From: Labrys monachus
GTDB taxonomy: Bacteria; Pseudomonadota; Alphaproteobacteria; Rhizobiales; Labraceae
Assembly (NCBI RefSeq): GCF_030814655.1
Contig: NZ_JAUSVK010000001.1
Location: forward strand, 2,685,501-2,749,500
Length of the DNA stretch: 64,000 bases
Reading direction: 5' to 3'
Under the pieces are notes generated by a model that did not search any database, had not been told where the DNA came from, and worked only from the letters and a program-made list of their open reading frames with translations. Below, piece after piece: positions 16,487-25,807 of this stretch; within the stretch, counting starts at the first letter, position 1; each line of letters opens with the position of its first letter. Made by a program: the position numbers and the translations under genes.

Positions 16487-17758
16487 TCACGCGCGGGCAA
16501 GCGGCCGGGCGTTCGTCCCCAGCCAGCCCTCGAGGGCCGCCAGAAGGCGATCGACCTCGGCTCCGGTGTTGTACTGGCCGAGTCCGATGCGGACCACGCC
16601 GCCCTTGTCGAGGAGCCCCAGCCGCCGGACCGGTTCCACGCCGTAATTGTGGCCGTGCCACAGCGAGATGCCTTCGCGCGCCATGCCTTCGCAGATCGCC
16701 CGCGGATCGGCGCCGGGATGGACGAAGGAAACCGTCGGCACGCGGCGCGGCATGGCCTGGCGGGCCGTCAGTCCCTGGATCGCAACGCCCGGGATCCGGG
16801 CGAGGCCCTCGATCAGCTGCGCGGTGAGGGCCTGCTCATGCGCATCGATCGCCCGGATGCCGGCGACGATCTGCGCGCGGCGCCGGTCAACCGGCTCGGC
16901 GCCGCCGAATCGGGTACCGACCCATTGATAGTGCTCGATTGCGCCGAGCACGCCCGCAAGCGCCTCGCGGCTGGCGGTGCCGGTCTCGAACTTGCCGGGC
17001 GGCTCCGCGGGCGCCGGACGCACGCGGTAGGCGGTGAGGCGGTCGAGCACGTCGCGGCGCCCCCACAGGATGCCCTGGTGCGGCCCGTAGAACTTGTAGG
17101 CCGAGCAGACGAGGAAGTCGCAGCCGAGCGCCTTCACGTCGACGATGCCGTGCGGGGCGAACTGCACCGCGTCGACATAGACGAGGGCGCCGGCCTGCTT
17201 GACCCGGCGGGTGATCGCCGCCACGTCGTTGATGGTGCCGGTGACGTTGCTGGCATAGTTGATCGCCGCCAGCCTGAGCCGGTCCGTGACGAGGCCGTCG
17301 AGCTGCGACAGGTCGAACTCGAAGCTCGCCGGATCGAAATCGAGCCAGCGCACCACCAGCCCCTTCTCCTCGGCCAGCATCAGCCACGGGGCGACATTGG
17401 CGTCATGCTCCATGCGGGTGAGCAGGATCTCGTCGCCGGCCGCGAGTTCCCGTCCGATCGAGCGCGATATCGCGAAGGTCAGCGTCGTCATGTTCTGGCC
17501 GAAGACGATCTCGTCGGGCTCGCCGTTGAGGAAGGCGGCCATCGCCGCATGCGCCTCCTCGACCATCGCCTCGGCGGCGATCGACGTCGCGAACAGGCCG
17601 CCGAGATTGGCGTTGAGGCCGATCATCGCGTCCTCCATGCGGCGGAGCACGCGGCGCGAGACCTGGGTTCCCGCGGGATTGTCGAAGAAGACGCAGGGGT
17701 GCCCGCCGACCTCGCGCTCGAGGGCGGGAAATTCGGCACGGACGGCGTCGATATTCAT
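16487..17758 (-). CDS. Cysteine desulfurase-like PLP aminotransferase (class V)
   Basis: The 423-aa protein is a fold-type I, class V PLP enzyme of the SufS-like branch. Seen: VFFDNPAGTQVSRRVL at the start, MEHDANVAPWLMLAE, YVDAVQFAPHGIVDVKALGCDF, and CSAYKFYGPHQG with the PLP lysine. The position that carries the persulfide Cys in SufS (GHHC) reads WHGHNYG here, with Tyr in place of Cys. This matches the cysteine-desulfurase-like family known from VC1184, whose reaction is not settled. It is not part of a suf operon. Confidence 0.85.
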   Translation of the reverse strand: MNIDAVRAEFPALEREVGGHPCVFFDNPAGTQVSRRVLRRMEDAMIGLNANLGGLFATSIAAEAMVEEAHAAMAAFLNGEPDEIVFGQNMTTLTFAISRSIGRELAAGDEILLTRMEHDANVAPWLMLAEEKGLVVRWLDFDPASFEFDLSQLDGLVTDRLRLAAINYASNVTGTINDVAAITRRVKQAGALVYVDAVQFAPHGIVDVKALGCDFLVCSAYKFYGPHQGILWGRRDVLDRLTAYRVRPAPAEPPGKFETGTASREALAGVLGAIEHYQWVGTRFGGAEPVDRRRAQIVAGIRAIDAHEQALTAQLIEGLARIPGVAIQGLTARQAMPRRVPTVSFVHPGADPRAICEGMAREGISLWHGHNYGVEPVRRLGLLDKGGVVRIGLGQYNTGAEVDRLLAALEGWLGTNARPLARA

Positions 17759-17949
17759 GGGCGATTCCCCAAAAGCCTCTTGCTGATCGCGTCCCAGATA
17801 CCGATTTCAGCACGCCGGGGAAAGGCGCATGGTGGCGCGTCCCATACCGCGGGACCGGGCTTGTCCGGCAATGCAGCCCCGCGGCGCATGCGGGTTGCGT
17901 TTCAGGCGGCTTCTGTTACCTGACGGCCCGCAACGATACGACAGGTCTG

Positions 17950-18585
17950 ATGGCTTATTCGGTCAAGGAAATCTTCTACACCCTGCAGGGCGAGGGCCGG
18001 AATGCCGGCCGTGCCGCCGTGTTCTGCCGCTTTGCCGGGTGCAATCTGTGGAACGGACGCGAGGCGGACCGCGAGAGGGCCGTCTGCACCTTCTGCGATA
18101 CGGATTTCGTCGGCACGGACGGGCTCAATGGCGGCCGTTTCGCAGAGGCGCCGGCCCTGGCCCGGGCGGTCCGTGCCGCCTGGTCGGGCGATGCGGCCGG
18201 CCGGCCGCTGGTGGTGCTGACCGGCGGCGAGCCGCTGCTCCAGGTCGACGATGCCCTGATCGAGGCCCTTCACGCGGAGGGCTTCGAGATCGCGGTCGAG
18301 ACCAACGGCACGATCGAGCCGCCGCCCGGCCTCGATTGGATCTGCGTCAGCCCGAAAGCGGACGCCGCGCTGGCGATTTCGCGCGGCGACGAGCTCAAGC
18401 TCGTCTATCCCCAGCCGCAGGCCGGCCCGGCGCGCTTCGAGCATCTCGCTTTCGACCATTTCCTGCTGCAGCCGATGGACGGGCCGTCGCGCGACGCCAA
18501 CACCCGGGCCGCCGTCGCCTATTGCATGGCCCATCCCCAATGGCGGCTCTGCCTGCAGACCCACAAATATCTCGGTATCCCATGA
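17950..18585 (+). CDS. queE: 7-Carboxy-7-deazaguanine synthase
   Basis: A 211-aa radical-SAM enzyme that contracts the ring of 6-carboxytetrahydropterin to 7-carboxy-7-deazaguanine in the queuosine pathway. It opens with the family block VKEIFYTLQGEGRNAGRAAV. The cluster cysteines are Cys31, Cys46 and Cys49 (C-x14-C-x2-C, a spacing known for QueE). TGGEPLLQ and ETNGT follow as expected. Its stop overlaps the start of queD by 4 nt (ATGA), giving translational coupling of two successive steps; here the downstream gene encodes the earlier step. Confidence 0.95.
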   Translation: MAYSVKEIFYTLQGEGRNAGRAAVFCRFAGCNLWNGREADRERAVCTFCDTDFVGTDGLNGGRFAEAPALARAVRAAWSGDAAGRPLVVLTGGEPLLQVDDALIEALHAEGFEIAVETNGTIEPPPGLDWICVSPKADAALAISRGDELKLVYPQPQAGPARFEHLAFDHFLLQPMDGPSRDANTRAAVAYCMAHPQWRLCLQTHKYLGIP

Positions 18586-18938
18586 AGATCACCCAAGCCT
18601 TCACCTTCGAGGCGGCGCACCGGCTTCCCAACGTGCCGCCGACCCATCGCTGCAGCCGCATGCACGGCCATTCCTACCGGGTGGAACTGTGCCTGCAGGG
18701 ACCGGTCGATCCCCATACCGGCTTCGTCGTCGATTTCTTCGATGTCGAGGCCGCCTTCGGGCCGCTGCTGGCCCGGCTCGACCACCACTGCCTCAACGAG
18801 ATCGAGGGGCTCGCCAACCCGACGGCCGAGAATATCGCCGTGTGGATCTGGGACCGCGTCAAGCCGCTGCTGCCGGCGGTGGCCGCCGTCAGGGTCTATG
18901 AGACGGCCCAGTGCTGGGCCGAATATGAAGGCGTCTGA
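18582..18938 (+). CDS. queD: 6-Carboxytetrahydropterin synthase
   Basis: The 118-aa protein has the T-fold of QueD/PTPS enzymes, which turn 7,8-dihydroneopterin triphosphate into 6-carboxytetrahydropterin. Zinc ligands His13, His28 and His30 (EAAHRLP, RMHGHSY) and the catalytic Cys24 are present. FVVDFFDVE, LDHHCLNE and NPTAENIAVWIWD are family blocks, and VYETAQCWAEY closes the chain with the pterin-binding Glu. Start ATG overlaps the queE stop. queC and queF are not in the window. Confidence 0.95.
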   Translation: MKITQAFTFEAAHRLPNVPPTHRCSRMHGHSYRVELCLQGPVDPHTGFVVDFFDVEAAFGPLLARLDHHCLNEIEGLANPTAENIAVWIWDRVKPLLPAVAAVRVYETAQCWAEYEGV

Positions 18939-18949
18939 GGCCGCCGCGT

Positions 18950-21193
18950 TCAGGTCCGCTGCGCGGCACCCCCGCTCTTGTTGACCACGCCGAGGCCCTC
19001 CTCGCCGGCGAGGACCTCCACCACCGTCTGCCGGCCCGCGCGCTTGAGGACGACGTCGATCGCCTTGCCTCCGAGCGACAGGCGCCGGAGCGTGATGTCG
19101 TCCAGGAATTCCGGCAGCACCGGGTGGTCGAACACGATCTCGCCGGCATCGGCATCGAAGACCAGGCCGATGCTCGATTGCAGCAGGGAAAGCGGCGCAG
19201 CGGCCGCCCAGGCCTGCGGCGAGCAGGCCACGGGATAGAAGGTGGGTCCCTGTCCGCGCCGGCGCGGAAATCCGCAGAACAGTTCGGGAAGGCGCTGCAG
19301 GTCGATATAGGTCGAGGCCGCGAACAGGCCCTCGAAGATCCGGGCCGCTTCCCGCCGGAAGCCGTAGCGTGAAAATCCCGCGGCGATCATCGCGTTGTCG
19401 TGCGGCCAGACGGAACCGTCGTGATAGCTGATCGGATTGTAGCGCGCTTCCCTGGAGGCGACCGTCCGCACGCCCCAGCCGGAGAAGGAATCGCTGGTCA
19501 TCAGGCATTTGACGACGGAGGCGGCCCGCTCGGGATAGGCGATGCCGGAAAACAGCGCATGCCCGGCATTGGAGGTGCGGACCCTGCAGGGCCGCTTGTC
19601 GCCGTCGAGGGCGAGGACATAGGCCCCGAGTTCCTCGTCGAAGAAGTGCCGATCGAACTGCTCGCGCAGCGTCTGCGCCCTGGCGGCCTGCTCCCGGGCG
19701 CGGGAGGCCTGCCCGGTTCGCTCCAGGATATCGGCCATGGCGAGGCGCGCGCCATAGACATAGCCCTGGACTTCGGCGAGGGCGATCGGTCCGCGCGCGA
19801 GGGTGCCGTCGGCGTGGAAGACCGCGTCATAGCTGTCCTTCCAGCCCTGATTGGTCAATCCCTTGGCGGTGCGGCTGCCATATTCCACGAAACCGTCGCC
19901 GTCGCGGTCGCCATAGGCGTCGAGCCAGGCGGTCGCCGCCTCGAGGTGGGGAGCAAGGCCGCGGATGAAATCGAGGTCGCCCGTCCGCGTCAGATAGGCC
20001 CCGGCCAGAAACAGGAAGAGCGGCGTCGAATCCACGCTGCCGTAATAATGCTTGAACGGCACCTCGCCGAGGGACGCCATCTCGCCGCCCCGCGCCTCAT
20101 GCAATATCTTGCCGGGTTCGGCATCCGCCGCCGGGTTTTCCTCCGTTGCCTGGTTGAGCGCGAGATGGCGCAGAACGCCCCTGGCGATGGTCGGATCGAA
20201 CCACAGCATTTCCCACGCCGTGATCAGGGCATCGCGCCCGAAGACCGTGCTGAACCAGGGGATGCCGGCATAGGGATAGGGCCCGGAGGGCAGATTGGTC
20301 GTCAGCGTGTAGAGATCGGAGATGCTGCGGCTCACCGTCCGGTTGAAGACGTCGTTCGACGTGGTGACGCCGGCAGCCTGGGCGCATCGGGTGCGCAAAG
20401 CGCGGCGGCTGTCGCGCAGGGCGAGGAGGAACGATGCGGGAACGGGCCGGCGGGTCCCTTCCGAGTTGCAGCTGACCTCGATGAAGACGATCTGCGTCTG
20501 CCGGGCCGGGACCTCGACGTCGAAGACCGCCATGTCGCCGGTGAGCCTGGCGGGCGTGGGAAAGAAGCGGACAGCCGTCGTCAGCCGCTTCTTGTCGAGG
20601 CCGGTATAGCTGAGCGTCACCCGGTCGCTCCCGACCGCAGGCGGATGATGCTGGCCGTGGCGCCGGCGTTTGGTTCCCCGCACCTCGAAGAGATCGGCAA
20701 AATCGGCGGCGAAGGCGACCTCGATCCGGATGCGGCGAGGCCTGTCCCCGAAATTGGTGATCGCCATGCGGCCGAAGAGCCCGGCCTCCCAGAGAATGAA
20801 CGAGCGGCGGAAATGGAGCGAGCCTTGGGGCAGAGCCAGCTTGCCGCCGGCGTCGTAGAGATCGGGATTGGTGAGGTCGCAGGTGAACGTCGTATTGTCG
20901 TCGCTCAGCCCCGAGCTGAGCAGCTTGGGCTGGGACTGCTCCACGGTGAGCTGCAGATGGGAGAGGAAGCGCGTATCGCAATTATAGAGGCCCTCGGGGC
21001 CGCTGGGACCGGCGAGCGCGTCGCCGCTGTGGTCGAAGACGGCGAAGGTGTCGTCATGCTTGAGCGTGCGGAACTGCCCGTCCTGCAACGAGGTGGTTGC
21101 CGGTCCATGCGACACGAGACGCTCGATCTCGGGGGTCGGATTCGCCTCGAAGGTCCCGGGTGTCCGACGACGTTCGAGCGCTCGCTGCGTCAC
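18950..21193 (-). CDS. Amylo-alpha-1,6-glucosidase/glycogen-debranching-like protein
   Basis: A 747-aa protein with two parts: an N-terminal beta-rich glycogen-debranching domain (about residues 30-260, LKHDDTFAVFDHSGDA, LYNCDTRFLSHLQL) and a C-terminal alpha/alpha toroid (about 290-700) with GIPWFSTVFGRDALITAWEM, YGSVDSTPLFL, GWKDSYDAVFHADG and DGSVWPHDNAMIA. The acidic residues in these blocks are those of related glucosidases. It probably trims alpha-glucans, though bacterial members also act on other glycans. The start is GTG with GGAGAAAAGAA before it. It lies 94 nt after the ABC exporter and is probably in its transcript. Confidence 0.88.
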   Translation of the reverse strand: MTQRALERRRTPGTFEANPTPEIERLVSHGPATTSLQDGQFRTLKHDDTFAVFDHSGDALAGPSGPEGLYNCDTRFLSHLQLTVEQSQPKLLSSGLSDDNTTFTCDLTNPDLYDAGGKLALPQGSLHFRRSFILWEAGLFGRMAITNFGDRPRRIRIEVAFAADFADLFEVRGTKRRRHGQHHPPAVGSDRVTLSYTGLDKKRLTTAVRFFPTPARLTGDMAVFDVEVPARQTQIVFIEVSCNSEGTRRPVPASFLLALRDSRRALRTRCAQAAGVTTSNDVFNRTVSRSISDLYTLTTNLPSGPYPYAGIPWFSTVFGRDALITAWEMLWFDPTIARGVLRHLALNQATEENPAADAEPGKILHEARGGEMASLGEVPFKHYYGSVDSTPLFLFLAGAYLTRTGDLDFIRGLAPHLEAATAWLDAYGDRDGDGFVEYGSRTAKGLTNQGWKDSYDAVFHADGTLARGPIALAEVQGYVYGARLAMADILERTGQASRAREQAARAQTLREQFDRHFFDEELGAYVLALDGDKRPCRVRTSNAGHALFSGIAYPERAASVVKCLMTSDSFSGWGVRTVASREARYNPISYHDGSVWPHDNAMIAAGFSRYGFRREAARIFEGLFAASTYIDLQRLPELFCGFPRRRGQGPTFYPVACSPQAWAAAAPLSLLQSSIGLVFDADAGEIVFDHPVLPEFLDDITLRRLSLGGKAIDVVLKRAGRQTVVEVLAGEEGLGVVNKSGGAAQRT

Positions 21194-21287
21194 TTCTTTT
21201 CTCCATGTCCGGCCGTGATTCGAGGGTGGAACACTCCGATGCCAACATGACGAAACTGTGCACGCTCATCGCATTGTGAAGGCCGGC

Positions 21288-23057
21288 CTATGCCGCCTGC
21301 TCCGAAAGACGGCCGAGTTCGCGGGTGACGAGGTCGTAATAGACGCCGCGGCTGCGCATCAGCGCCTCCGGCGCGCCGTCCTCGATCATCTTGCCGCCCT
21401 CCAGCACGAGAATGCGATCGAAATTGCGCAGGGTGGACAGGCGATGCGCGATGGTGATCACCGTGCGGCCCGCCATCAGGCTCTCCAGCGCCTGGCGGAT
21501 CGCTTCCTCCGAATCGCTGTCGAGGGCCGACGTCGCCTCGTCCAGGATGAGCAGGGGCGCGTTCTTGAGGAAGGCCCGTGCGATGGCGATGCGCTGGCGC
21601 TGCCCGCCGGACAGCTTCACGCCGCGGTCGCCGACCACGGTTTCGAGGCCCTCGGGCAGGTTCTCGATGAAGGAGCGGCAGCGCGCCGCCGTCGCCGCTT
21701 CCCAGACCTCCTCGTCGGTGGCGTCGGGGCGGCCGTAGCGGATGTTCTCCATCAGCGTGCGGTTGAGGAGGGCGGTGTCCTGCGGCACGATGGCGATCGC
21801 GTTGCGCAGGCTCGTCTCGGTGGCCTTGGCGATGTCATGGCCGTCGATGAGGATCCGCCCGCCCTGTACGCGGTAGAAGCGCTGCATCAGGCCGACGAGC
21901 GTGGACTTCCCGCTGCCCGAGCGGCCGACGAGGCCGACGCGCTGGCCGGGCTCGATCTCGGCGTTGAAGCCGTTGAAGACCAGCTTCCCGCCGCTGCCGG
22001 GATAGCCGAAGGTGACGTTCTCGAACGTCACGCGCGCCCCGTTCGGAACGAGGGCCGAGGCCTCCGGATGGTCGTGCATGTCGTGCGGCGACAGGAGCGT
22101 CGCCAGAGCTTCGGTCAGGCGCGCCATGTGCTGGGTGACGTCGACGAGGGCGACCGCCAGATCGCGGGTGGCACTGAGCACCGACAGGCCGAGCGTGCAG
22201 ACGAGCACCACGTCGCCGGCCGTCGCCTGTTTCTCCTCCCACAGCGTGATCGCCCAGGCGAGCAGCACCAGCGTCATGACCACGACGACGAGCGCATGGG
22301 TGAGGCGCAGCTTCTCCAGATATTGCAGGCTGCGCCGGCGCGCCGTCATCTCTTCGGCGACCGTCATGTCGAAGCGCGAATGTTCGCGGGCCGTGCCGCC
22401 GAAGGCGCGCACCAGGGCCATGTTGCCGATGACGTCGACCATCTCGCCGTCGACGGCGGCGGCCTTGTTGGCGAATTTGTGGTGCAGCGGGCGGCCGGCT
22501 GCCGCGATGTGGAACATCGCCAGCATCACCACCGCGGCGATGACGATGAGGACCGCCGCCATCTTGACGCTGACCATGGTGAGAAAGGAAATCGCGCCGA
22601 CCGTCGCGACGCAGGGAGGCAGCACATTCCAGACGAACATGTTCTCGATCTGGAACACCGCGTTCGACGTCGCGGTGATTCGGCTGGTCAGCACCCCCGG
22701 GAGACGGTCCGCGAAGTAGCCGGGCGAATGGCCGGTGAGGTGCCGGAAGAGTTCGGACCTCAGATCCCCGGTCACATTGACGAAGGCATAGCTGGCGACC
22801 CAGCTCGCGACGCGCCACAACAGGTTATCGGCGGCGACGAAGGAGACCAGCACGGTGAAGGCGAGCCACGGACTCTTGCCCTGGCCCGGCTCCTGCGACA
22901 GACTGTCGACAAGAAACTTGACGCCGTACTGTGTGCTGACAGAAAAGGCCACGGCGCCGAGCACGGCAAGAAGGATCACCGCATGGGCGACAGCATGGCG
23001 TGCGATGTAGCGCGCGAAAAAAGCCAGCGGCCGATGCCGATATTCCGTCAACGGCAT
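21288..23057 (-). CDS. ABC exporter, fused permease/ATPase
   Basis: The 589-aa protein is a half-size type IV ABC exporter: about six membrane helices in residues 20-320, then an ATPase domain with Walker A GRSGSGKST, Q-loop IVPQDTALLNRTLMENI, signature LSGGQRQRIAIARAF, Walker B LLILDEATSALD and switch His in TIAHRLS. It would work as a homodimer, exporting a lipid, glycan or drug from the cytoplasm. It sits between a debranching-like enzyme and a divergent GT4 glycosyltransferase, which suggests a glucan or glycolipid cargo, but that is inference. Confidence 0.92.
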   Translation of the reverse strand: MPLTEYRHRPLAFFARYIARHAVAHAVILLAVLGAVAFSVSTQYGVKFLVDSLSQEPGQGKSPWLAFTVLVSFVAADNLLWRVASWVASYAFVNVTGDLRSELFRHLTGHSPGYFADRLPGVLTSRITATSNAVFQIENMFVWNVLPPCVATVGAISFLTMVSVKMAAVLIVIAAVVMLAMFHIAAAGRPLHHKFANKAAAVDGEMVDVIGNMALVRAFGGTAREHSRFDMTVAEEMTARRRSLQYLEKLRLTHALVVVVMTLVLLAWAITLWEEKQATAGDVVLVCTLGLSVLSATRDLAVALVDVTQHMARLTEALATLLSPHDMHDHPEASALVPNGARVTFENVTFGYPGSGGKLVFNGFNAEIEPGQRVGLVGRSGSGKSTLVGLMQRFYRVQGGRILIDGHDIAKATETSLRNAIAIVPQDTALLNRTLMENIRYGRPDATDEEVWEAATAARCRSFIENLPEGLETVVGDRGVKLSGGQRQRIAIARAFLKNAPLLILDEATSALDSDSEEAIRQALESLMAGRTVITIAHRLSTLRNFDRILVLEGGKMIEDGAPEALMRSRGVYYDLVTRELGRLSEQAA

Positions 23058-23254
23058 TGCTGCCCTTCTCCTTGACGTCGTACCGTAACTTCGACTCGAA
23101 GCAATACGGAAACAATGGGAAAACCTACTCGACTAACGCACGCCCGAGTCATTGTCGCAATATGTCCTCGGACGGGCTGCCTTGGAACAAGGCCCGTGAT
23201 CTAGGGATTACAGGCTTCAGCCGCAAAAGCACAGCACAGAAGGAGAAGTGTTTC

Positions 23255-24310
23255 ATGAGGATTGCGCAAATTGCTCCCCTGACGGAGGCGGTTCCGCCGA
23301 CATTATACGGCGGGACCGAGCGTGTCATCTCCTGGCTTACCGAAGAATTGGTTGCCCTCGGCCAGGACGTGACGCTCTTCGCCAGTGGAGACTCGGTGAC
23401 CACGGCCAAGCTGGAGCCGATATGGCCGCGTGCCCTGCGCCTCGACGGCACCGTTCGCGATCCGAACGCCCTGCACAACATGATGATCGAGCAGGTCTAC
23501 CAGCGGGCCGGCGAATTCGACCTCATGCATTTCCACCTCGATTATTTTCCCTTCTCGCTGATGTCGAGGCAGCCCACGCCCTTCGTCACCACGCTGCACG
23601 GCCGGCTCGACCTTCCCGAGCATCAGCCGGTCTTCGCGACCTTCTCCTCCATTCCCATCGTTTCGATCTCCAATTCGCAGCGCCGTCCGGTGGCCAAGTC
23701 CAATTGGGTGCAGACGGTGTATCACGGCCTTCCTGCCGATCTTCTCACGCCGCAGCCGGTCGAGCCGAGCTATCTGGCCTTCCTCGGCCGCATCTCTCCG
23801 GAAAAGCGGGTGGACCGGGCAATCCGCATCGCGCAGCGCTGCGGCATGCCGCTGAAGATCGCAGCCAAGGTCGACAATGCCGACAAGGATTATTTCGACG
23901 AGCAGATTCGCCCGCTGCTCTCCACCTCCGGCGTGGAGTTCATCGGCGAGATCGGCGACGGCCAGAAATCGGAATTCCTCAGCGGCGCCAGCGCGCTTCT
24001 CGTGCCGATCGACTGGCCGGAGCCGTTCGGCCTGGTGATGATCGAGGCGATGGCGTGCGGAACGCCGGTGATCGCCTTCAACCGGGGTTCCGTTCCCGAG
24101 ATCATCGAGGACGGCCTCACGGGCTTCGTGGTCGAGGACGAGACGAGTGCCGCCGGCGCGGTGCACAAGGCGCGGTCGCTTTCTCGCGCCGCCATCCGCC
24201 AGCGCTTCGAGGAACGCTTCACCGCCCGCCGCATGGCCGAGGATTATCTTGCGCTCTACCGCAAGCTGATCGACGCCAAGCGCGCGCGGCCGCGCCTGGC
24301 CACGGTCTGA
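23255..24310 (+). CDS. Glycosyltransferase family 4 protein
   Basis: A 351-aa GT-B fold enzyme. The N-terminal nucleotide-free half opens with IAQIAPLTEAVPPTLYGGTE, and TLHGRLDLPEH closes the first cleft. The C-terminal donor-binding half has FLGRISPEKRVDRAI and the family signature EPFGLVMIEAMACGTPVIAF (E-x7-E), followed by GSVPEII. It transfers a sugar from a nucleotide donor to an unknown acceptor in the cytoplasm. The ATG at 23255 follows AGGAGAAG. It is divergent from the ABC exporter and ends in a strong terminator. Confidence 0.93.
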   Translation: MRIAQIAPLTEAVPPTLYGGTERVISWLTEELVALGQDVTLFASGDSVTTAKLEPIWPRALRLDGTVRDPNALHNMMIEQVYQRAGEFDLMHFHLDYFPFSLMSRQPTPFVTTLHGRLDLPEHQPVFATFSSIPIVSISNSQRRPVAKSNWVQTVYHGLPADLLTPQPVEPSYLAFLGRISPEKRVDRAIRIAQRCGMPLKIAAKVDNADKDYFDEQIRPLLSTSGVEFIGEIGDGQKSEFLSGASALLVPIDWPEPFGLVMIEAMACGTPVIAFNRGSVPEIIEDGLTGFVVEDETSAAGAVHKARSLSRAAIRQRFEERFTARRMAEDYLALYRKLIDAKRARPRLATV

Positions 24311-24403
24311 TTCGCCGGGCCGGCCTTCGGGATCGGCGCGGCGCCTCTGCATGCGAAAAAGGAAGCGGCGCCGGCCTTTCGGCGGCGCACGCCTTTCTTC
24401 CGC

Positions 24404-24409
24404 TATAAT
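24404..24409 (+). promoter_or_regulatory. Consensus -10 hexamer just before a terminator
   Basis: TATAAT at 24404-24409 has no convincing -35 partner. Transcription from it would begin near 24416 and meet the terminator at 24431-24460, or read into the phosphatase gene if termination fails. Confidence 0.3.
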
Positions 24410-24430
24410 TCCATCATGATAGAGAGCTAG

Positions 24431-24460
24431 AGGTCCAGCGGGTTGCCCGCTGGACCTTTT
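24431..24460 (+). terminator. Rho-independent terminator
   Basis: A perfect 12-bp stem (AGGTCCAGCGGG and complement, 24431-24457) with a TTG loop ends in a T run reaching 24460. It lies about 120 nt after the GT4 stop and just before the phosphatase gene. Confidence 0.85.
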
Positions 24461-24481
24461 CCTTGGGGCCGCGGCGCGGAT

Positions 24482-25063
24482 ATGGCGATGCAGTTGAGCT
24501 TTAAGCGTGTTGCGGCCTGGGGCGGAGCGGTCTGCCTCGCCGCTGTTCTTGCGGTCGGCGCCTATGCCGGCGTCGTCATCTATACCGGCAATTTCAACGC
24601 GGTGATCGTCGGCGAACTCTATCGTTCGGCGCAGCCGGATGCCCGCTCGATCGAGCGGGACGCCAATCGATACGGCATCAAGACCATCATCAACCTGCGC
24701 GGCGCCAATCCCGGAAAACACTGGTACGACAAGGAAGTCGCCGAAGCCAACCTGCTCGGCATCCGGCATGTCGATTTTTCCATGTCCGCCCGCCGCCAGC
24801 TGACCCAGGCCCAGGCCGTCGAGTTGATCGGCCTGATGGACAGCGCCGCCAAGCCGATCCTGATCCACTGCGAATCCGGGGCCGACCGTACCGGCCTCGC
24901 CTCGGCCCTCTACCTCGCCTCCATCGCCAAGCGCGGCGAGACGGCCTCGGAGGCCCAGCTTTCGCTGCGCTTCGGCCATTTGTCGCTGCCCTTCGTGTCG
25001 AGCTATGCCATGGACCGGACCTTCGAGGCCCTTGAGCCCTGGCTCGGCTTTCACGATTCCTGA
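24482..25063 (+). CDS. Membrane-anchored dual-specificity/tyrosine phosphatase-like protein
   Basis: A 193-aa protein with one N-terminal membrane anchor (about residues 11-34) and a periplasm-facing phosphatase domain. [10 protein letters not shown] and [11 protein letters not shown] are typical of the PTP/DSP family found in bacteria. The P-loop [10 protein letters not shown] gives the C-x5-R motif with Cys130 and Arg136. Its substrate could be a phosphoprotein, phosphosugar or phospholipid. I place the start at ATG 24482; a TTG at 24443 lies in the terminator loop and is rejected. Confidence 0.85.
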   Translation: MAMQLSFKRVAAWGGAVCLAAVLAVGAYAGVVIYTGNFNAVIVGELYRSAQPDARSIERDANRYGIKTIINLRGANPGKHWYDKEVAEANLLGIRHVDFSMSARRQLTQAQAVELIGLMDSAAKPILIHCESGADRTGLASALYLASIAKRGETASEAQLSLRFGHLSLPFVSSYAMDRTFEALEPWLGFHDS

Positions 25064-25192
25064 CGGGGGGATCCGCTTCGGAAGGCCATGGGACGGCGCC
25101 GGCAAGGGGGTGCGAACGCCTCGATCCCGGGGCGATAGGGCCGGGCTGCGCAATTCCTGGCGGGAAACTCGCTTCGAATTCGTTCGCGATGC

Positions 25193-25221
25193 TTGCATTT
25201 TCGCAGTTTTTTCCACATAGG
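25193..25221 (+). promoter_or_regulatory. Putative promoter of the cold-shock gene
   Basis: TTGCAT (25193-25198), 17 nt, then CATAGG (25216-25221). It predicts a leader of about 140 nt before the ATG at 25366; long structured leaders are usual for temperature-controlled csp genes. The rest of 25064-25365 holds no gene. Confidence 0.4.
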
Positions 25222-25365
25222 TGTGCGATCGATCTCGGCCGGACGTTTTGGCCCGCTTGGCTTTACCGGCCGTGCATGCTGATGACCTTCCATCCAATTT
25301 CGACCAATCGACTCCTGCGCATTCCGTTTCAGGATAGCGATCGTGCCCATAGGAAAGGTTTCATC

Positions 25366-25575
25366 ATGAGCACTGGCACCGTTAAATGGTTCAACTCCCA
25401 GAAGGGCTACGGCTTCATCCAGCCGGACGACGGCAGCAAGGACGTTTTCGTCCACATCAGCGCCGTCGAGCGTGCTGGCCTGCGTGATCTGCAGGAAGGC
25501 CAGAAGATCAGCTATGAGCTGGTCGAAGACCGCCGCTCGGGCAAGCTGTCGGCTGACCGCCTGCAATCCGCCTGA
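25366..25575 (+). CDS. CspA-family cold-shock protein
   Basis: The 69-aa single cold-shock domain protein binds single-stranded RNA/DNA and acts as an RNA chaperone. RNP1 (KGYGFIQ) and RNP2 (VFVHIS) are intact, after the usual start [17 protein letters not shown] lies 8 nt before the ATG. It is monocistronic, with a long leader upstream and a terminator-like hairpin downstream. Alphaproteobacteria carry several such paralogues, so no specific symbol is given. Confidence 0.96.
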   Translation: MSTGTVKWFNSQKGYGFIQPDDGSKDVFVHISAVERAGLRDLQEGQKISYELVEDRRSGKLSADRLQSA

Positions 25576-25627
25576 ACGGACGGATGACGACGCCGGCACG
25601 GGCTGACGCCCTCGAGCCGGTATGAAG

Positions 25628-25653
25628 GAGGAGGCAGTTTCGGCCCCCTCTTT
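25628..25653 (+). terminator. Probable terminator of the cold-shock gene
   Basis: GAGGAGGC (25628-25635) pairs with GCCCCCTC (25643-25650) with one mismatch and is followed by TTT. It is about 50 nt downstream of the stop. Confidence 0.45.
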
Positions 25654-25807
25654 CGCCCTGCGTCCCGCCAGAGCGGGATGATGCGCGAACCCGCGGCGAT
25701 GCCCGTGGAAGCCGATCACGGCCGCCGAGCCAACTCCCGACATCGTCGTCTTCGACGCGCCCCGCCGAACAGCAGGCGGGGGAGTAACCATGTCGTAGAG
25801 TCGCGAC

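Noticed and set aside
24443-24481. Longer N-terminus of the phosphatase from TTG 24443
   Set aside because: That codon lies in the loop of a strong terminator.
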